From Rubrobacter xylanophilus DSM 9941 (GTDB lineage: Bacteria; Actinomycetota; Rubrobacteria; Rubrobacterales; Rubrobacteraceae): a stretch of DNA of 64,000 nt. Positions 33,174 to 41,969 of this stretch are shown in pieces. Location of the stretch: assembly GCF_000014185.1 (NCBI RefSeq), contig NC_008148.1, forward strand, positions 1,116,001-1,180,000, in the 5' to 3' direction. Numbering within the stretch: position 1 is the first letter of the stretch; each line of letters opens with the position of its first letter. The notes beneath the pieces are model-generated. The model ran no database searches and was not told the DNA's origin. It was given only the letters and a program-made list of their open reading frames with translations. Both the position numbers and the translations under genes were made by a program.

Positions 33174-33947
33174 CTAGCTGATGAGCCGCCGGCGCATTAT
33201 CTGCACCGGGATCAGGAACAGGACGCCGGTGAAGACCGCTATCCACGCCACGTCCACCAGCACCCCCGGCGAGGGGCCCCCCGCCAGCTCGCGGCAGACG
33301 TTCACCGCGTGGTAGAGCGGGGTCATCCACGCCAGCTGCGGCACCGGGGCGGGGAAGCCCTCGATGGGGAAGAAGATCCCGGAGAAGAGGAACATCGGGG
33401 TGACCGCCAGCGTGAAGTAGTAGGCGTAGAAGTCTATGCTCTTTATGAGGCTGGTGAACAGGGTCCCCATCACGCTGAACATCAGCCCCACCAGGAACAG
33501 GAAAGGCGGGAGGAGCAGCGCCCAGGGAGAGTGCACCAGCCCGAGCGCGGCGATGACCGCCGTGAAGGCCGTCCCGTAGAGGGCCGCGCGGGTCCCGGCC
33601 CACAGGTACTCCCCGACCACGATGTCCTCGGCGTTGACCGGGGTGGCTATTATCGCGTCGTAGACCTTGTCGAACTTCAGCTTCACGAAGGTGTTGAAGG
33701 TGCTCTCGAAGGAGGCGGCGAACATGGCGTTGCTGGCGAGGAGCCCCGGCGCTATGTACTGGATGTAGTCCTGGCCGTTGATGTCCCGCACAAAGGCCCC
33801 GAGCCCCAGCCCGAGCGCGGCCAGATAGAAGAACGGCTCGATGAAGTTCGGCATGAGCGCCGCCTTCCAGAACTTCCGGAACACCGTGAGGTCGCGCTGC
33901 CAGACCCGGAACGCCCCGCGGGGCGAGGGAAGGTAGATCTTACTCAA
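33174..33947 (-). CDS. ABC-2 type transporter permease
   Basis: 257 aa, TTG start overlapping the ATPase gene by 8 nt. Six hydrophobic helices typical of ABC-2 exporters (FIEPFFYLAALGLGLGAFV, NAMFAASFESTFNTFVKL, MFLFSGIFFPIEGFPAPV). With the ATPase upstream it forms an exporter of the NodIJ/daunorubicin kind; the cargo (lipid, polysaccharide or drug) cannot be told. Confidence 0.9.
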   Translation of the reverse strand: MSKIYLPSPRGAFRVWQRDLTVFRKFWKAALMPNFIEPFFYLAALGLGLGAFVRDINGQDYIQYIAPGLLASNAMFAASFESTFNTFVKLKFDKVYDAIIATPVNAEDIVVGEYLWAGTRAALYGTAFTAVIAALGLVHSPWALLLPPFLFLVGLMFSVMGTLFTSLIKSIDFYAYYFTLAVTPMFLFSGIFFPIEGFPAPVPQLAWMTPLYHAVNVCRELAGGPSPGVLVDVAWIAVFTGVLFLIPVQIMRRRLIS

Positions 33948-34902
33948 CGAGCCTCCTCCCGGTCAGGCGCAGAAACACGTCCTCCAGGCTGGCCCGCCGG
34001 TAGAGGGTGTTCTCGATGGGGACGCCCGACTCCCGCACCCGGCGCTCCAGCGTCTCCGCGTCGCTGGTGTAGGCGAGCAGCAGGTCGGCGCTGCGCTCGA
34101 CGTGCTCGGCCTCCCGCTCCAGCAGCTCCTGCAGCTCCCCGAGCCGCTCCGGAGGCGGCCTGAACTCCAGCACCTCCGGCGAGGTGTTCTCCTCTATGAG
34201 CCGCCGCGGCGTCCCGGAGGCGATGATCCTGCCGCCGTCCATGATGACCAGCCGGTCGCACAGCTGGGCGGCCTCGTCCATGTAGTGGGTGGTGAGCACG
34301 AGCGTGGTCCCCCCGGCCTTGAGCTGCCGGAGCTTCTCCCACACGAGGTGGCGGGCCTGCGGGTCGAGACCGGTGGTGGGCTCGTCGAGCACCACCAGCT
34401 CGGGGTTGTTTACGAGCGCGCGGGCGATGAGCAGCCGCCGCTTCATCCCGCCGGAGAGCTCCTCCACCTTGGCCCCCGCCCGCTCGGAGAGCTGCACGAA
34501 GTCGAGCAGCTCCTCCGCCCGCTGCCGGACGAGCTTGCCCGGCAGGTCGAAGTACCGGCCGAAGACCAGGAGGTTCTCCAGCACCTCCAGCTCCTCGTCC
34601 AGGTTGTCCTCCTGCGGAACCACGCCGATGCGCCGCTTCACCGCCCGCACGTCCCCCCGCACGTCGAGCCCCGCCACCTCCAGATGCCCGCCGGACGGCA
34701 CCGCGGCCCCGTAGATCATCTTCATCGTCGTGGTCTTCCCCGCCCCGTTGGGGCCGAGAAAGCCGAAGCACTCCCCCTCGTAGACCTCGAAGTCCACGCC
34801 CTTCACGGCCCGGAAGCCGTCGTAGCTCTTGGTGAGGCCGCGCGCCACCAGCGTGGCGGCGCGGCCGGATCCTCGTCCGGCACCCGCTTCCAAAGGCTCC
34901 AC
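33940..34902 (-). CDS. ABC transporter ATP-binding protein
   Basis: 320 aa, GTG start. Walker A GPNGAGKTTTMK (~residues 50-61), signature VEELSGGMKRRLLIARAL, Walker B LVVLDEPTTGLDPQ and H-loop TTHYMDEA. The last ~90 residues form the C-terminal domain common in DrrA/NodI-type exporters. Partner permease follows with an 8-nt overlap. A TAAGAT -10 (34942-34937, minus) precedes it by ~35 nt. Confidence 0.93.
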   Translation of the reverse strand: MEPLEAGAGRGSGRAATLVARGLTKSYDGFRAVKGVDFEVYEGECFGFLGPNGAGKTTTMKMIYGAAVPSGGHLEVAGLDVRGDVRAVKRRIGVVPQEDNLDEELEVLENLLVFGRYFDLPGKLVRQRAEELLDFVQLSERAGAKVEELSGGMKRRLLIARALVNNPELVVLDEPTTGLDPQARHLVWEKLRQLKAGGTTLVLTTHYMDEAAQLCDRLVIMDGGRIIASGTPRRLIEENTSPEVLEFRPPPERLGELQELLEREAEHVERSADLLLAYTSDAETLERRVRESGVPIENTLYRRASLEDVFLRLTGRRLVE

Positions 34903-34988
34903 CTCTTTCTCTCGCGGTCGGTCCCGGGCGGCGCTTATCTTACCCCACCTCCCCGGTCGCGCCCACGCAGGACCATCCGGTTTTCCGT

Positions 34989-35018
34989 GTTCGTTTAGCT
35001 TAAAAAGCTCTCACGAAC
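34989..35018. repeat. Nested inverted repeats between divergent ABC and sortase genes
   Basis: GTTCGT (34989-34994) pairs with ACGAAC (35013-35018), and inside it AGCTT/AAGCT forms a smaller hairpin around TTAAAA. It is the only A+T-rich island in the divergent spacer and may be an operator or short hairpin. Confidence 0.4.
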
Positions 35019-35054
35019 CGCCACCCAACTCTACAATTCGCCGGAGGCCGCTGG

Positions 35055-35060
35055 TAGAAT
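35055..35060 (+). promoter_or_regulatory. Leaderless -10 box of sortase 1
   Basis: TAGAAT in GCTGGTAGAATCCGAAGC ends 7 nt before the ATG at 35068; there is no Shine-Dalgarno sequence. Confidence 0.7.
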
Positions 35061-35067
35061 CCGAAGC

Positions 35068-35859
35068 ATGGTTCCCAGGCGTAACACCAGGTTTATGAAG
35101 CGGTCTGACCGGAGGAAGTTCAGGCGCCGGCGCCAGCGGGCCGGCTTTGCGCTCTTCTCGCTCGCCGTGCTCTCGGTGCTGGGGGTGATGATGCTCTTCG
35201 GCACCGAGACGGGCCGGCAGACGGGCGGCGAGGAGCAGCGCCTGGTGCGCGCCGAGCTGCCCAAGGTGGAGCAGGCGCCGGAGGTCGCGCAGGCGGAGAA
35301 GAAGAAGGAGGAGGGCGCGGAGAAGGCCGGGGAGGAGGGCGAGCGCCAGAAGAAGAAAGAGGAGCCGAAGAAGGAGGAGGGCTCCGGGGGGAGGGAGCAG
35401 GCCTCCATCATGGAGGACCCGCCCGACCCGCCGACCAACGACCTGTGGCTCACGGTGCCCAAGATGGGCCGCTACCGCGACTACGTGGCCAACACGAGCG
35501 ACCCGGCGGCCATGGACCAGGGGGCCATAAAGCTTCCCGAGACCGGCTTTCCCTGGCAGCCCAACGCCAACACCTACATCGCGGCGCACGTCCTCGGCTA
35601 CTCCGGGACCGGCAGCTACCTGCAGTTCGCCAACCTGCCCAACATGACCTACGGGGACAAGATCATCCTGGAGGACGCCAACGGCACCAAGTACGTCTAC
35701 GAGGTCACCGAGATCCTCGAGGTCACCCCCTACGACGTCTGGGTGACCAACCCGGTCCCCGGCAAGGACATGGTCTCGCTGCAGACCTGCATAAACCCGC
35801 CCGCCTACGACATGCGGCTCGTGGTGCGGGGCGAGCGGGTGGACGTGATCCCGGCCTAA
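35068..35859 (+). CDS. Class E-type sortase
   Basis: 263 aa membrane transpeptidase that would anchor proteins to the cell wall or link pilins. Basic N terminus, one membrane helix (~residues 25-45), a highly charged Glu/Lys linker (~residues 65-112), then the sortase domain: catalytic His in NTYIAAHVLGYSG, Cys in SLQTCINPPA and Arg in MRLVVRGE. The Tyr-containing YIAAH pattern fits class E of high-GC Gram-positives, which recognise LAXTG. No LPXTG/LAXTG substrate is seen in the window. Homologous to sortase 2 at 51716. Confidence 0.9.
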   Translation: MVPRRNTRFMKRSDRRKFRRRRQRAGFALFSLAVLSVLGVMMLFGTETGRQTGGEEQRLVRAELPKVEQAPEVAQAEKKKEEGAEKAGEEGERQKKKEEPKKEEGSGGREQASIMEDPPDPPTNDLWLTVPKMGRYRDYVANTSDPAAMDQGAIKLPETGFPWQPNANTYIAAHVLGYSGTGSYLQFANLPNMTYGDKIILEDANGTKYVYEVTEILEVTPYDVWVTNPVPGKDMVSLQTCINPPAYDMRLVVRGERVDVIPA

Positions 35860-35886
35860 AGAGTCGCCCCGCCGCGGCGGACGCTC

Positions 35887-36810
35887 TCAGCCGGGGGCGG
35901 AGCGCCGGCGCGCGGCCTCGTGGAGGCGCTGCGCCAGGGCCTCTATCTCCTCCCTCAGGGCTATGGTGTCCAGCCAGGCCTCCGGGATGGCGCCCGCGCC
36001 GTAGAACGCCCCCGCGAGCTGGCCGTAGACCGCGCCCGTGGTGTCGGCGTCGTCGCCGAGGTTGACGGCGAGCAGCGCGCCCTCCTCGAAAGAAGCGGAG
36101 TTGTGGAAGGCCCACAGCGCGGCCTCGAGCGACTCGACCACGTAGCCGGAGCCCCGGATCTCCGCCCCGCCCTTCCGCCTGAACGAGCCGCCCGCGACCC
36201 CGGCCACCCTCGGGGCCAGGTCTTCCGGAAGTGCGATCTTTGCGGAGAGGAGTTCCTCCTTGCCCGCTCCGTTCGCCGCGGCGGCGATGAGCGCGCCGAG
36301 GTAGCGGCAGGCGTCCACCGCCTCGCGCGCCCCGTGCGTGGTGAGCGAGCTCTCCCCCGAGCGCCGGACGGCCTCCTCCGGGTCGTCCGCGAAGAACAGC
36401 GGCACCGGGGCCAGGCGCATGATCGAGCCGTTCCCCGCCGAGTACGGGTCCGCCGGGCCGCTGCGCGTCTCTCCCGTGCGCTCGAAGCGCGAGAGCGCCT
36501 CCCGCGTCGTGTTGCCGATGTCGAAGCACTCCCCGGTGCTGCTGAGGTGCCCCTCGCGCCACCACCGGACGTACCGCCCGAGCTGGTCGGCGGGGTCCAT
36601 GCCGCCGCGCTCGACCAGGCTCTCGGCCAGGCAGAGCGCCATGGAGGTGTCGTCGGTCCAGGAACCCGGAGGGTTGCCGTGGACCGTCCGCCGGTCCATG
36701 CCGGTCACGGGCTCGAAGCCCCCGCGGGGCATGAACTCTACCTGCGCCCCCAGCGCGTCCCCGACGGCGAGGCCGAGGAGCGAGCCCCGGTAGCGCTCTA
36801 GCCGCTCCAT
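35887..36810 (-). CDS. ADP-ribosylglycohydrolase
   Basis: 307 aa, DraG/ARH family: it removes ADP-ribose from modified protein or RNA/DNA targets. Magnesium-site motifs [16 protein letters not shown] (~residues 50-65) and [20 protein letters not shown] near the C terminus are intact; N terminus [20 protein letters not shown] is typical. It overlaps the phosphatase gene upstream by 13 nt and closes the six-gene operon. Target unknown; no DraT-like transferase was seen nearby. Confidence 0.94.
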   Translation of the reverse strand: MERLERYRGSLLGLAVGDALGAQVEFMPRGGFEPVTGMDRRTVHGNPPGSWTDDTSMALCLAESLVERGGMDPADQLGRYVRWWREGHLSSTGECFDIGNTTREALSRFERTGETRSGPADPYSAGNGSIMRLAPVPLFFADDPEEAVRRSGESSLTTHGAREAVDACRYLGALIAAAANGAGKEELLSAKIALPEDLAPRVAGVAGGSFRRKGGAEIRGSGYVVESLEAALWAFHNSASFEEGALLAVNLGDDADTTGAVYGQLAGAFYGAGAIPEAWLDTIALREEIEALAQRLHEAARRRSAPG

Positions 36811-37367
36811 CTTCCCAGGTTTCTCCTTGCGAACTGGCGGACGTACTCCTCCTGCCAGGCGACCTCGAGCATCCGGGGGCTGCGGGCCTCGCGCACGATC
36901 CGGATGGCCTCGTCGGGCTCGTGGCCCAGGCCTACCAGCACCGAGGCCGCCACCGTCCCCGTGCGCCCTATGCCGCCCCGGCAGTGGACGATCACGGTCT
37001 TCCCCTCCCGGAGGTCGCCGATGATATCCCCGATGTACTCGGCGTACTCCTCGTCCTGCTCGGGGCGCGGCACGTCCACGTCCAGGATGGGGAAGTGGCG
37101 CACCTTAAGGCCCGCTTCCCGGGCGCTCTCGAAGAACCCCTCCCTGCCTCCCATCCCGTACCTCTCGTACTCGAAGTCCTCCATCAGCGAGACCAGGACG
37201 TCCGCGCCGAACGCCTCCTTCAGGCGGCGCAGGTCCTTCGCCGCGTCCCTGTCCCAGTTCAGGTCCTTCACCCCGGGCGCCAGGGTCATGCCGAGCCCGC
37301 CCGGCAGGCCCAGCGCCTCCTGCGGGAGGAAGTCCGCCTTGATCGGGCACGAGTCGGAGGTGCGCAC
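36798..37367 (-). CDS. Dual-specificity/CDKN3-like protein phosphatase
   Basis: 189 aa, GTG start. P-loop [18 protein letters not shown] (C ~131, R ~137) is the Cys-dependent phosphatase signature, with the general-acid region near [17 protein letters not shown]. It would dephosphorylate proteins or small phosphates. Overlaps the ADP-ribosylglycohydrolase by 13 nt. An alternative internal start is possible because the first ~25 residues ([21 protein letters not shown]) align in family members as beta strand, so I keep them. Confidence 0.88.
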   Translation of the reverse strand: MRTSDSCPIKADFLPQEALGLPGGLGMTLAPGVKDLNWDRDAAKDLRRLKEAFGADVLVSLMEDFEYERYGMGGREGFFESAREAGLKVRHFPILDVDVPRPEQDEEYAEYIGDIIGDLREGKTVIVHCRGGIGRTGTVAASVLVGLGHEPDEAIRIVREARSPRMLEVAWQEEYVRQFARRNLGRWSG

Positions 37368-37381
37368 GGTCTCCGGTCCCC

Positions 37382-37642
37382 CTACCTCGGCTCGTAGACG
37401 TCGTAGACGATGGGCTCCAGGCCCTCTTCGCCGACGCCCGTGCGGTACTGGATGTAGCGGGCGCGCTGGAGGTAGGCGAGGGCCGTACGGACCTTCCCCT
37501 CCAGCTCCGGTATCTCGTCCTCTATCTCCTCGATCCTGGAGGAGTCCAGGATCACGTCGTCCTCGTCGTTGTCCTGCCAGAGCTCCCAGAGCTTACGCCA
37601 GAGGGCCTCGGTCTCCGGGGAGAGGGGGTCGCGGTCCATCAT
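37382..37642 (-). CDS. Small acidic hypothetical protein
   Basis: 86 aa, strongly acidic and helical (DNDEDDVILDSSRIEEIEDE in the centre), starting with two ATG codons (MMDRD). No membrane segment or Cys. It lies between moaB (6-nt gap) and the phosphatase (14-nt gap) within one operon. Not recognised. Confidence 0.65.
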   Translation of the reverse strand: MMDRDPLSPETEALWRKLWELWQDNDEDDVILDSSRIEEIEDEIPELEGKVRTALAYLQRARYIQYRTGVGEEGLEPIVYDVYEPR

Positions 37643-37648
37643 CTCTCT

Positions 37649-38173
37649 CTACCTGCCTTTCTCGTGCTTGCGGAGCTCGAAGACCACGTGCGAGAGCTCG
37701 GGGGCCAGCAGCTTCTCCGCGGCCAGCCGGACGGCGTTGCGCGAGCCCGGCAAGCAGGCGACGAACTTCGAGCCCACCGTGCCGGCGATGGCCCGGCTCA
37801 GGATCGCCGCGGATCCCACCTCCTGGTAGGAGAGGGTCCGGAAGATCTCGCCGAACCCGTCCAGCCGCTTGTGTATGAGCCGTTCGGCCACCTCGTAGGT
37901 GGTGTCGCGCCCGGAGATGCCGGTGCCGCCGGTGGTGATCACCGCGTCCACCTCCTTGCGGGCGAGGAGGTCTACCAGCGCGGTCCGGATGCTGGAGGGC
38001 TCGTCCTTGACGATGTGGCGGGCCACGACCTCGTGCCCGGCCCGCTCGAGGATCTCCTGGGCGACGTCCCCCCCGGTGTCGGTCTCCGGGGTGCGGGTGT
38101 CGCTTATGGTGAGCACCGCCACCCTGACCCCCTCGGGGGCCTCGCGGCGGTGCCTCTCGACGCTCTCGCTCAC
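37649..38173 (-). CDS. moaB: MoaB/MogA-family molybdopterin protein
   Basis: 174 aa. Binds molybdopterin and adenylylates it, or is the MoaB paralogue. RVAVLTISDTRTPETDTGGD at the N terminus and the loop ITTGGTGISGRDTTYE (~residues 79-94), then AILSRAIAGTVGSKFVACLPGS. No other moa genes are in the window. ATG 38173 overlaps the upstream hydrolase stop by 4 nt. Confidence 0.9.
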   Translation of the reverse strand: MSESVERHRREAPEGVRVAVLTISDTRTPETDTGGDVAQEILERAGHEVVARHIVKDEPSSIRTALVDLLARKEVDAVITTGGTGISGRDTTYEVAERLIHKRLDGFGEIFRTLSYQEVGSAAILSRAIAGTVGSKFVACLPGSRNAVRLAAEKLLAPELSHVVFELRKHEKGR

Positions 38174-38814
38174 AGGATGCCACCTCCCTGCTGCAGAAAC
38201 GGGTTGTAGGCGCGCTCGTTGCCGATGGTCGTCTGGGGGCCGTGCCCCGGGTGCACGACGGTCTCGTCGGGCAGGACCAGCATGCGCTCCTTTATGGAGC
38301 GCATGAGCAGCCCGGCGTCGCCGCCCGGAAGGTCGGTTCGGCCGACGCTCCCGGCGAACAGGGCGTCCCCCGAGAGGAGCGCCCCCTCGCTCTCCAGGTA
38401 GAAGGCCAGGTGCCCGGGGGCGTGGCCCGGCGTGTAGAGCGCCTCGAGGGTGAGGCCGCCCACCTCGACCCGCTCCCTGTCCTCGATGTAGCCGTCCAGC
38501 CTGGGGACCTTGCCGAAGCGGAGGCCCATCATGAGGGCCTGGGTGGGGAGCTGCTCGAGCAGCGGCTCCGACTCGCGGTGGGCGAGGACCGGGCAGCCGT
38601 ACTCCTCGACCAGGGAGGCGACCGCCCCCACGTGGTCTATGTGGGCGTGGGTGAGCAGGATCTTCTCTATCTCCAGCCCCGTCTGCTCGACGGCGAGGGC
38701 GATCCTGACGGCCTCGTCGCCGGGGTCGACCAGCGCCCCGGAGCCGCTGGCCTCGTCGCCGAGGATGTAGCAGTTCTCCTGAAAGGTCCCGACGGTGAGC
38801 TTCTGCAGGATCAT
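38170..38814 (-). CDS. Metallo-beta-lactamase-fold hydrolase (glyoxalase II-like)
   Basis: 214 aa. Metal motif LLTHAHIDHVGAVASLV (~residues 53-69), further ligands in TPGHAPGHLAFYL and LFAGSVGRTD, and a terminal HPGHGPQTTIGNE. The size and HAHIDH/GHGPxTT pattern match single-domain glyoxalase II-like hydrolases that cleave thioesters such as acyl-glutathione or similar thiols. Substrate unknown. Overlaps pepA by 4 nt. Confidence 0.9.
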   Translation of the reverse strand: MILQKLTVGTFQENCYILGDEASGSGALVDPGDEAVRIALAVEQTGLEIEKILLTHAHIDHVGAVASLVEEYGCPVLAHRESEPLLEQLPTQALMMGLRFGKVPRLDGYIEDRERVEVGGLTLEALYTPGHAPGHLAFYLESEGALLSGDALFAGSVGRTDLPGGDAGLLMRSIKERMLVLPDETVVHPGHGPQTTIGNERAYNPFLQQGGGIL

Positions 38815-40268
38815 GCGGCCTCCTCCGCCCGTCTGATGAGGAACTCGACGAGGAGCCTGGCCGGGATGCCGGTGGCTCCCTTGGTCCGGTAGCCGCCGTC
38901 CTTCTTCGTGTAGGCGGTCCCGGCGATGTCCAGGTGGGCCCAGGGGTAGTCGACGAACTCCTTGAGGAAGGCCCCGGCGGTCAGGGCCCCGGCGGGACGC
39001 CCGCCGCTGTTCTTTATGTCGGCCACATCCCCCTTTATCTGCTCGGTGTACTCCTCGAAGAGGGGCATAGGCCAGGCGCGCTCCCCCACGGCCTCCCCGG
39101 CGGCGCGCACCTCGGAGATGAGGCGCTCGTCGTTGCCCATCAGGCCGGAGGCGTGGTGGCCGAGGGCCACCACGCAGGCCCCGGTGAGCGTGGCGCAGTC
39201 GACCACGGCGGCGGGGTTGTAGCGGCGGGCGTAGGAGAGGGCGTCGGCCAGGATCAGGCGTCCCTCCGCGTCGGTGGAGACGATCTCGGCGGTCTTCCCG
39301 GAGCGGAACCGCAGAACGTCGCCGGGCTTGAAGGCCCGGCCGCCGGGCAGGTTCTCGGTGGCCGGGACGAGGGCGACGACGTTGAGCGGAAGCTCCAGGG
39401 CCCCCACCGCCTCCATGGCCCCCAGCACGGCGGCCCCGCCGCTCATGTCGAACTTCATGTCCTCCATGCCGGAGGAGGGCTTCAGGGAGATCCCGCCGGA
39501 GTCGAAGGTGACGGCCTTGCCCACCAGCACGACCGGCGGCGCCTCCCCGCCCCGGCGGTGCTCCAGCGCGATGAAGCGCGGCTCGTTCTGCGCGGCCCGC
39601 CCCACGGCGGCGAGCCCGGCGAGGCCCTCTTCCTCTATCCCCTCGCGGTCGAGGACGGTGCAGCCCATGCCGTGGCGCCGGGCGATCTCGCGCGCCCGTT
39701 CGGCCAGGTACTCCGGGGTGGCGGTGTTGGAGGGCTCGTTGGCCAGGTCGCGGGCCAGGGCGGCCGCGGCGGCCGCGGCGCGCCCGACGCGCGCCCCGTC
39801 CCGGGCCTCCTCCTCGCGGGCCCCGTCCACGAGCAGCTCCAGCTTCTCCAGCGCGCCGCCCTCTTCGCGGTTGCTCTTGTAGCGGGAGAACCTGTAGAGG
39901 CCGAGCAGGGCCCCCTCGGCGGCGGCCCGGACCTCCTCTCCGCCGCCCTCCACCACGAGCGCGGCCTCCCGCGCGCCCGAGGAGCGGGCCCTCCGGGCCG
40001 CCGCGGCCGCGGTCTTTCGCAGCGCTTCCGGGGAGGGCGGGCCGTCCTCCCCGAGCCCCACCAGGAGGAGCCGCTGCGCGGCGATGGCGCCGCCCGCGTA
40101 CAGGAGGGCGGTCTCGCCCTCCCTGCCCGAGAAGTCCCCGCCGGAGATGGCCGGGGCCGCGACCTCCGCCAGCCGCCCCGGCGGCGAGGCCCCCGCGCGC
40201 ACCCCCACCGCCAGAAGGGGGGTGGGGACCTCCTCCGGAGCGGCGGTGTTTATCCGGATCTCGACCAA
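38811..40268 (-). CDS. pepA: Leucyl aminopeptidase (M17)
   Basis: 485 aa, TTG start behind GGAGGGAGGG. Two-metal exopeptidase. Signature STDAEGRLILADAL (~residues 309-322; the usual first Asn is Ser here), and VGKAVTFDSGGISLKPS and KFDMSGGAAVLGAME carry metal ligands. N-terminal ~160 residues form the variable domain. First gene of a six-gene minus-strand operon ending with the ADP-ribosylglycohydrolase. Confidence 0.95.
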   Translation of the reverse strand: MVEIRINTAAPEEVPTPLLAVGVRAGASPPGRLAEVAAPAISGGDFSGREGETALLYAGGAIAAQRLLLVGLGEDGPPSPEALRKTAAAAARRARSSGAREAALVVEGGGEEVRAAAEGALLGLYRFSRYKSNREEGGALEKLELLVDGAREEEARDGARVGRAAAAAAALARDLANEPSNTATPEYLAERAREIARRHGMGCTVLDREGIEEEGLAGLAAVGRAAQNEPRFIALEHRRGGEAPPVVLVGKAVTFDSGGISLKPSSGMEDMKFDMSGGAAVLGAMEAVGALELPLNVVALVPATENLPGGRAFKPGDVLRFRSGKTAEIVSTDAEGRLILADALSYARRYNPAAVVDCATLTGACVVALGHHASGLMGNDERLISEVRAAGEAVGERAWPMPLFEEYTEQIKGDVADIKNSGGRPAGALTAGAFLKEFVDYPWAHLDIAGTAYTKKDGGYRTKGATGIPARLLVEFLIRRAEEAA

Positions 40269-40363
40269 GAGCCCTCCCTCCGATTGTGACGCGGGTTTCC
40301 GACCGGACCGTCCGCGGCGGCCAGAAAATTATACGGAAAAGGCCCTCCCCCGTCGGCGGAGAA

Positions 40364-40396
40364 AGGCGGGCGCGGGGGAATCCCCCGCGCCCGCCT
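40364..40396 (-). terminator. Hairpin terminator downstream of glnA
   Basis: AGGCGGGCGCGGGGG (40364-40378) and CCCCCGCGCCCGCCT (40382-40396) form a perfect 15-bp stem with a 3-nt loop, 18 nt past the glnA stop. On the minus strand it is followed by TTTCTCC. Stops glnA before the pepA operon, which starts beyond it. Confidence 0.85.
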
Positions 40397-40414
40397 CGCG
40401 CTCCCGTCTCTTCT

Positions 40415-41746
40415 CTAGAGGACCGGCAGGTAGCGCTGCAGCTCGTAGGGGGTGACCTGCACCCGGTACTCCTCGAACTCCTCGCGCTTGAGCTGCAGGA
40501 GGCGGTTGTAGACGTGGTCCCCGAGCGTCTTGTGCAGAAGCTCCGAGTTCTCGGCCTCCTTTATCGCCTCGCCGAGATCCTCGGGGAGGCTCTGGATGCC
40601 GAGCTTCTCCCGCTCCTCGTGGGTGAGGTGGTAGAGGTTGCGCTCCATCGGCTCGGGCAGCTCGTAGCCCTTCTCGATCCCCTCCAGGCCCGCGTGCAGC
40701 AGGGCGGCGAAGCACAGGTAGATGTTCGCCGCGGGGTCCGGGCAGCGGAGCTCCACCCGGGTGGCCTGCTCCTTGCCCGGGTGGTAGAGCGGGACGCGCA
40801 CCAGCGCCGAGCGGTTGCGGCGGCTCCAGGCGATGTAGACCGGGGCCTCGTAGCCGGGGACCAGCCGCTTGTAGGAGTTCACGTACTGGGCGAAGATGAT
40901 CGAGATCTCGCGCGCGTGCCTGAGCTGCCCGGCGATGAACTGCTTGGCGGTCTCGGAGAGGAAGTACTCGTCGTCGGGGTCGAAGAACGCGTTGCGCCCG
41001 TTGGAGAAGAGGCTCTGATGGGTGTGCATCCCGGAGCCGTTCTGGTTCTGGATGGGCTTGGGCATGAAGGTGGCGTAGACCCCGTGCTGGGTGGCGATCT
41101 CCTTGACCACCGTCTTGTAGGTCATGACGGCGTCGGCCATGGAGAGGGCGTCGTCGTAGCGGAGGTCTATCTCGTGCTGGCTTACCCCGACCTCGTGGTG
41201 GGAGTACTCCACGTCTATGCCCAGCTCCTGCAGGGCGAGCACCGTGTCCCGCCGCAGCGCGGTGGCCGCGTCCAGCGTGGTCAGGTCGAAGTAGCTGCCG
41301 TAGTCCAGCGGCTCGGGGGCGCTGGAGTCCTTGAAGTAGAAGAACTCCAGCTCGGGGCCGCAGTAGAAGTTGTCGAAGCCCATCTCGTGGGCCCGCTCCA
41401 GCGCCCGGCGCAGCACGTAGCGCGGGTCGCCGACGTAGGGGTCGCCCTCAGGGGTCCTCACGTCGCAGATCATGCGGGCCGTCGGGGCGTCCTTGGGGCT
41501 CCACGGGATGATCTTGAAGGTGGAGATGTCGGGCATGGCGATCATGTCCGACTCCTCTATGGCGTTGAAGCCGGTGATGGAGGAGCCGTCGAAGCCCATC
41601 CCGCCGTCGAGGGCGTCCTCCAGCTCGTCGATGGTGATGGCGAAGCTCTTTAGGGTGCCGAGGATGTCGGTGAACCACAGCCGAATGAACTTGACGTTCC
41701 TCTCCCGGGCCTCCCGTACGACGTTTTCGCGCGTGATCTCGCTCAT
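40415..41746 (-). CDS. glnA: Glutamine synthetase type I (alpha-like)
   Basis: 443 aa. Makes glutamine from glutamate, ammonia and ATP. ATG 41746 gives the family N terminus MSEITRENVVREARERNVKF. Motifs: FDGSSITGF, FCGPELEFFYF-type region (FYCGPELEFFYF), KPIQNQNGSGMHTHQSLF, and RNLYHLTHEE where beta-type enzymes carry the adenylylated Tyr; the sequence and length fit the non-adenylylated alpha subtype of Bacillus. A 15-bp direct repeat lies 42-78 nt upstream. Confidence 0.96.
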   Translation of the reverse strand: MSEITRENVVREARERNVKFIRLWFTDILGTLKSFAITIDELEDALDGGMGFDGSSITGFNAIEESDMIAMPDISTFKIIPWSPKDAPTARMICDVRTPEGDPYVGDPRYVLRRALERAHEMGFDNFYCGPELEFFYFKDSSAPEPLDYGSYFDLTTLDAATALRRDTVLALQELGIDVEYSHHEVGVSQHEIDLRYDDALSMADAVMTYKTVVKEIATQHGVYATFMPKPIQNQNGSGMHTHQSLFSNGRNAFFDPDDEYFLSETAKQFIAGQLRHAREISIIFAQYVNSYKRLVPGYEAPVYIAWSRRNRSALVRVPLYHPGKEQATRVELRCPDPAANIYLCFAALLHAGLEGIEKGYELPEPMERNLYHLTHEEREKLGIQSLPEDLGEAIKEAENSELLHKTLGDHVYNRLLQLKREEFEEYRVQVTPYELQRYLPVL

Positions 41747-41787
41747 CTTCCGTCCAGCCTCCTCTGTGCTAGCCTGACACCGGCCAT

Positions 41788-41824
41788 GATATGGACCGGC
41801 CGGAGCGCCGGATATGGCCGGCCG
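41788..41824. promoter_or_regulatory. Direct repeats GATATGG(A)CCGGCCG upstream of glnA
   Basis: GATATGGACCGGCCG (41788-41802) and GATATGGCCGGCCG (41811-41824) repeat with a 23-bp period, about two helical turns. On the minus strand a TATCAT -10-like box (41791-41786) overlaps the first copy. Likely binding site for a regulator of nitrogen genes; identity unknown. Confidence 0.55.
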
Positions 41825-41908
41825 TACAAGCTCGCGCCCCACCGGGAGGCTGGCTTTGCTCCGCGGGGACAAAGGCGGGCATCCCCTGCCGGAGAGGGGG
41901 GAGCGGGT

Positions 41909-41914
41909 TAGAAT
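41909..41914 (+). promoter_or_regulatory. -10 box for the membrane protein at 41970
   Basis: TAGAAT in GGGTTAGAATTGCTG, with an A+T-rich leader (CTTATATAGAAACTACGG) and AAGGGGGAAGC before the ATG. Confidence 0.5.
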
Positions 41915-41969
41915 TGCTGGGGAGCTTATATAGAAACTACGGCTACTTTTTTGCGTACAAGGGGGAAGC

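Noticed and set aside
36798-37367. ADP-ribosylglycohydrolase and phosphatase as a toxin-antitoxin or phage-defence module
   Set aside because: No transferase toxin, nuclease or mobile-element signature is nearby, and both sit in a housekeeping-like operon.
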